The notes beneath the pieces were generated by a model. That model had not been told where the DNA came from. It ran no database searches and saw only the letters and a list, made by a program, of their open reading frames with translations. Both the position numbers and the translations under genes were made by a program. From IMG/VR virus record IMGVR_UViG_3300025889_000901, positions 1 through 24,575 of that record: DNA of 24,575 bases. One strand, 5' to 3'. How positions within the stretch are numbered: the first letter of the stretch is position 1; the number at the start of each line of letters is the position of its first letter. Origin of the DNA: a virus. Shown in pieces: positions 23,914 to 24,575 of the stretch.

Positions 23914-24280
23914 ACCATTAAACATATCTGAATCAGCTGCCGTGCAGATGCCGATGAAGACGGTTGCCAGTTTGATTTTGCTCGTCGCAGCCGGCGTCTT
24001 CGCTTATACCGAGCTTACGGCTAGGTTGGTATCATTGGAGACATCACGTGAATTGTTTCAAAATGATTTGCTTAAAAAAAGTGAACAGGTCCCCGTCGAT
24101 CAAGAGCAGATATTTTTAATCGAGGATCTTTATAAAACCGTAGAAAAAATGGAAAAGACTCAAGAAATGAATATGACTAACAAAGTTAATATAGAATTTC
24201 TTTCTTCACAATTAGATAAAGCACTAGAGGATATTGAAGCTTTAAAAGATAAGGTAAGAGAAAATGGAAAGAGTCACTAG
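23903..24280 (+). CDS. Membrane-anchored coiled-coil protein (holin/spanin-like candidate)
   Basis: A 125-residue protein. A GTG at 23891 is in frame, but the GTG at 23903 has GGAGGA (23892-23897) at ideal spacing, so it is preferred. The start MSNKPLNISESAAVQMPMK and a transmembrane helix (about residues 19-40, TVASLILLVAAGVFAYTEL) are followed by a long coiled coil (about 41-122) ending KDKVRENG. The layout is that of an inner-membrane protein with a long soluble rod, as in i-spanins or phage membrane-anchored assembly factors. I recognise the SESAAVQMPMKTVASLI opening from marine phage contigs, with no function known. Its 5' part is strikingly G/C-rich (52 of 90 bases at 23936-24025). It overlaps the next gene by 17 nt. 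Confidence 0.65.
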   Translation: MSNKPLNISESAAVQMPMKTVASLILLVAAGVFAYTELTARLVSLETSRELFQNDLLKKSEQVPVDQEQIFLIEDLYKTVEKMEKTQEMNMTNKVNIEFLSSQLDKALEDIEALKDKVRENGKSH

Positions 24281-24428
24281 AAAAATTTTAGATTACATAG
24301 AAGAAATGCAAAGAACTGTAAAACAAATGCGTTATGTAAAAGACCTTAAAAAAGAAGTAGAAATTAATGGTACAGGCACACACAAATATAGAATTAAAGA
24401 GGGGCCAAATAAAGGTAAAGTATTATGA
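24264..24428 (+). CDS. 54-residue basic helical protein
   Basis: A short gene reading MERVTRKILDYIEEMQRTVK, then KDLKKEVEINGTGTHKYRIK and a GPNKGKVL end. The first 35 residues are an amphipathic basic helix, the rest a small strand pair. AAGGTAAGAG (24250-24259) lies before the ATG, the start overlaps the previous gene by 17 nt and the stop overlaps the next ATG by 4 nt, so it belongs to a translated chain. No family is recognised; nucleic-acid binding is possible from the charge but unproven. Confidence 0.6.
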   Translation: MERVTRKILDYIEEMQRTVKQMRYVKDLKKEVEINGTGTHKYRIKEGPNKGKVL

Positions 24429-24575
24429 CCGAAATGATAGTGGCTCTTCTTATGATAATTAACGGAGAAATTAAGGAACACAGAATTCAAGAATCTATGT
24501 CTGAATGCCTGAAGGGTAAGAGGATTGCAATGCGTGATACAAAGAAACAAGTACAGTACCAATGCATAAAATCTA
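24425..24575 (+). CDS. Small phage protein, 5' part (runs off window)
   Basis: The first 50 residues of a protein open to the window edge: MTEMIVALLMIINGEIKEHR, then ESMSECLKGKRIAMRD and VQYQCIKS. The hydrophobic N-terminus may be a membrane or signal segment, and two Cys (residues 28 and 47) are spaced as in small secreted or disulphide-bonded proteins. The SECLKGKRIAMR segment recurs in marine phage small proteins I have seen, always without function. It overlaps the previous stop as ATGA. Confidence 0.6.
   Translation, partial: MTEMIVALLMIINGEIKEHRIQESMSECLKGKRIAMRDTKKQVQYQCIKS

Noticed and set aside
1-24575. CRISPR arrays, insertion sequences, integrase or attachment sites
   Set aside because: No regularly spaced direct repeats, transposase or recombinase motifs, or tRNA-like core sequences were seen on either strand.

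Overview
The window looks like part of a tailed bacteriophage genome, most likely a marine podovirus-type phage of the kind known from pelagiphage and uncultured ocean-virus contigs. The reasons are the strong A/T bias, very tight gene packing (TAATG and ATGA overlaps almost everywhere), virion proteins with sequence signatures I recognise from marine podophages, and a family A DNA polymerase / archaeo-eukaryotic-type primase / SF1 helicase replication set with no phage RNA polymerase. The host cannot be read from the sequence; a SAR11-like or other AT-rich marine bacterium is an inference. No terminase, portal or capsid gene is inside the window, so the upstream head genes are probably to the left.

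Left arm (1-14400, all plus strand): three consecutive 2-oxoglutarate/Fe(II) oxygenase genes (the first cut by the window edge). Then a promoter-like TGnTATAAT and a stem-loop precede a series of virion genes: a 22-residue-repeat protein, a fibre-like protein, a large P22 gp10-like tail/stabilisation protein and three small genes. A second promoter-like site precedes a block of internal or DNA-ejection candidates (510, 247, 370 and 1342 aa). A small one-helix membrane protein (holin candidate), an M15 peptidase endolysin and a SpeD-like pyruvoyl decarboxylase close the arm.

Middle (14401-16155): two minus-strand genes, a small possibly exported protein and a compact SNF2-type helicase. They diverge from the replication genes across an unusual, nearly symmetrical pair of overlapping promoters of 37 bp (16109-16145). 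Each has a perfect TTGACA and each has its -10 inside the spacer of the other.

Right arm (16156-24575, plus strand): two small early genes, a conserved protein that may bind ssDNA, a GAAA-loop hairpin, a primase whose two halves use different arginine codons, a coiled-coil mini-gene, a UvrD-like helicase, a DUF3310 protein, DNA polymerase A (Leu at the position equivalent to E. coli 762), an unknown conserved protein, and a train of very small overlapping genes, two of them membrane proteins. I read the plan as two plus-strand transcription blocks (structure/lysis on the left, replication on the right) with a short minus-strand helicase unit between them. I found no tRNA, CRISPR array, insertion sequence, integrase or attachment site.
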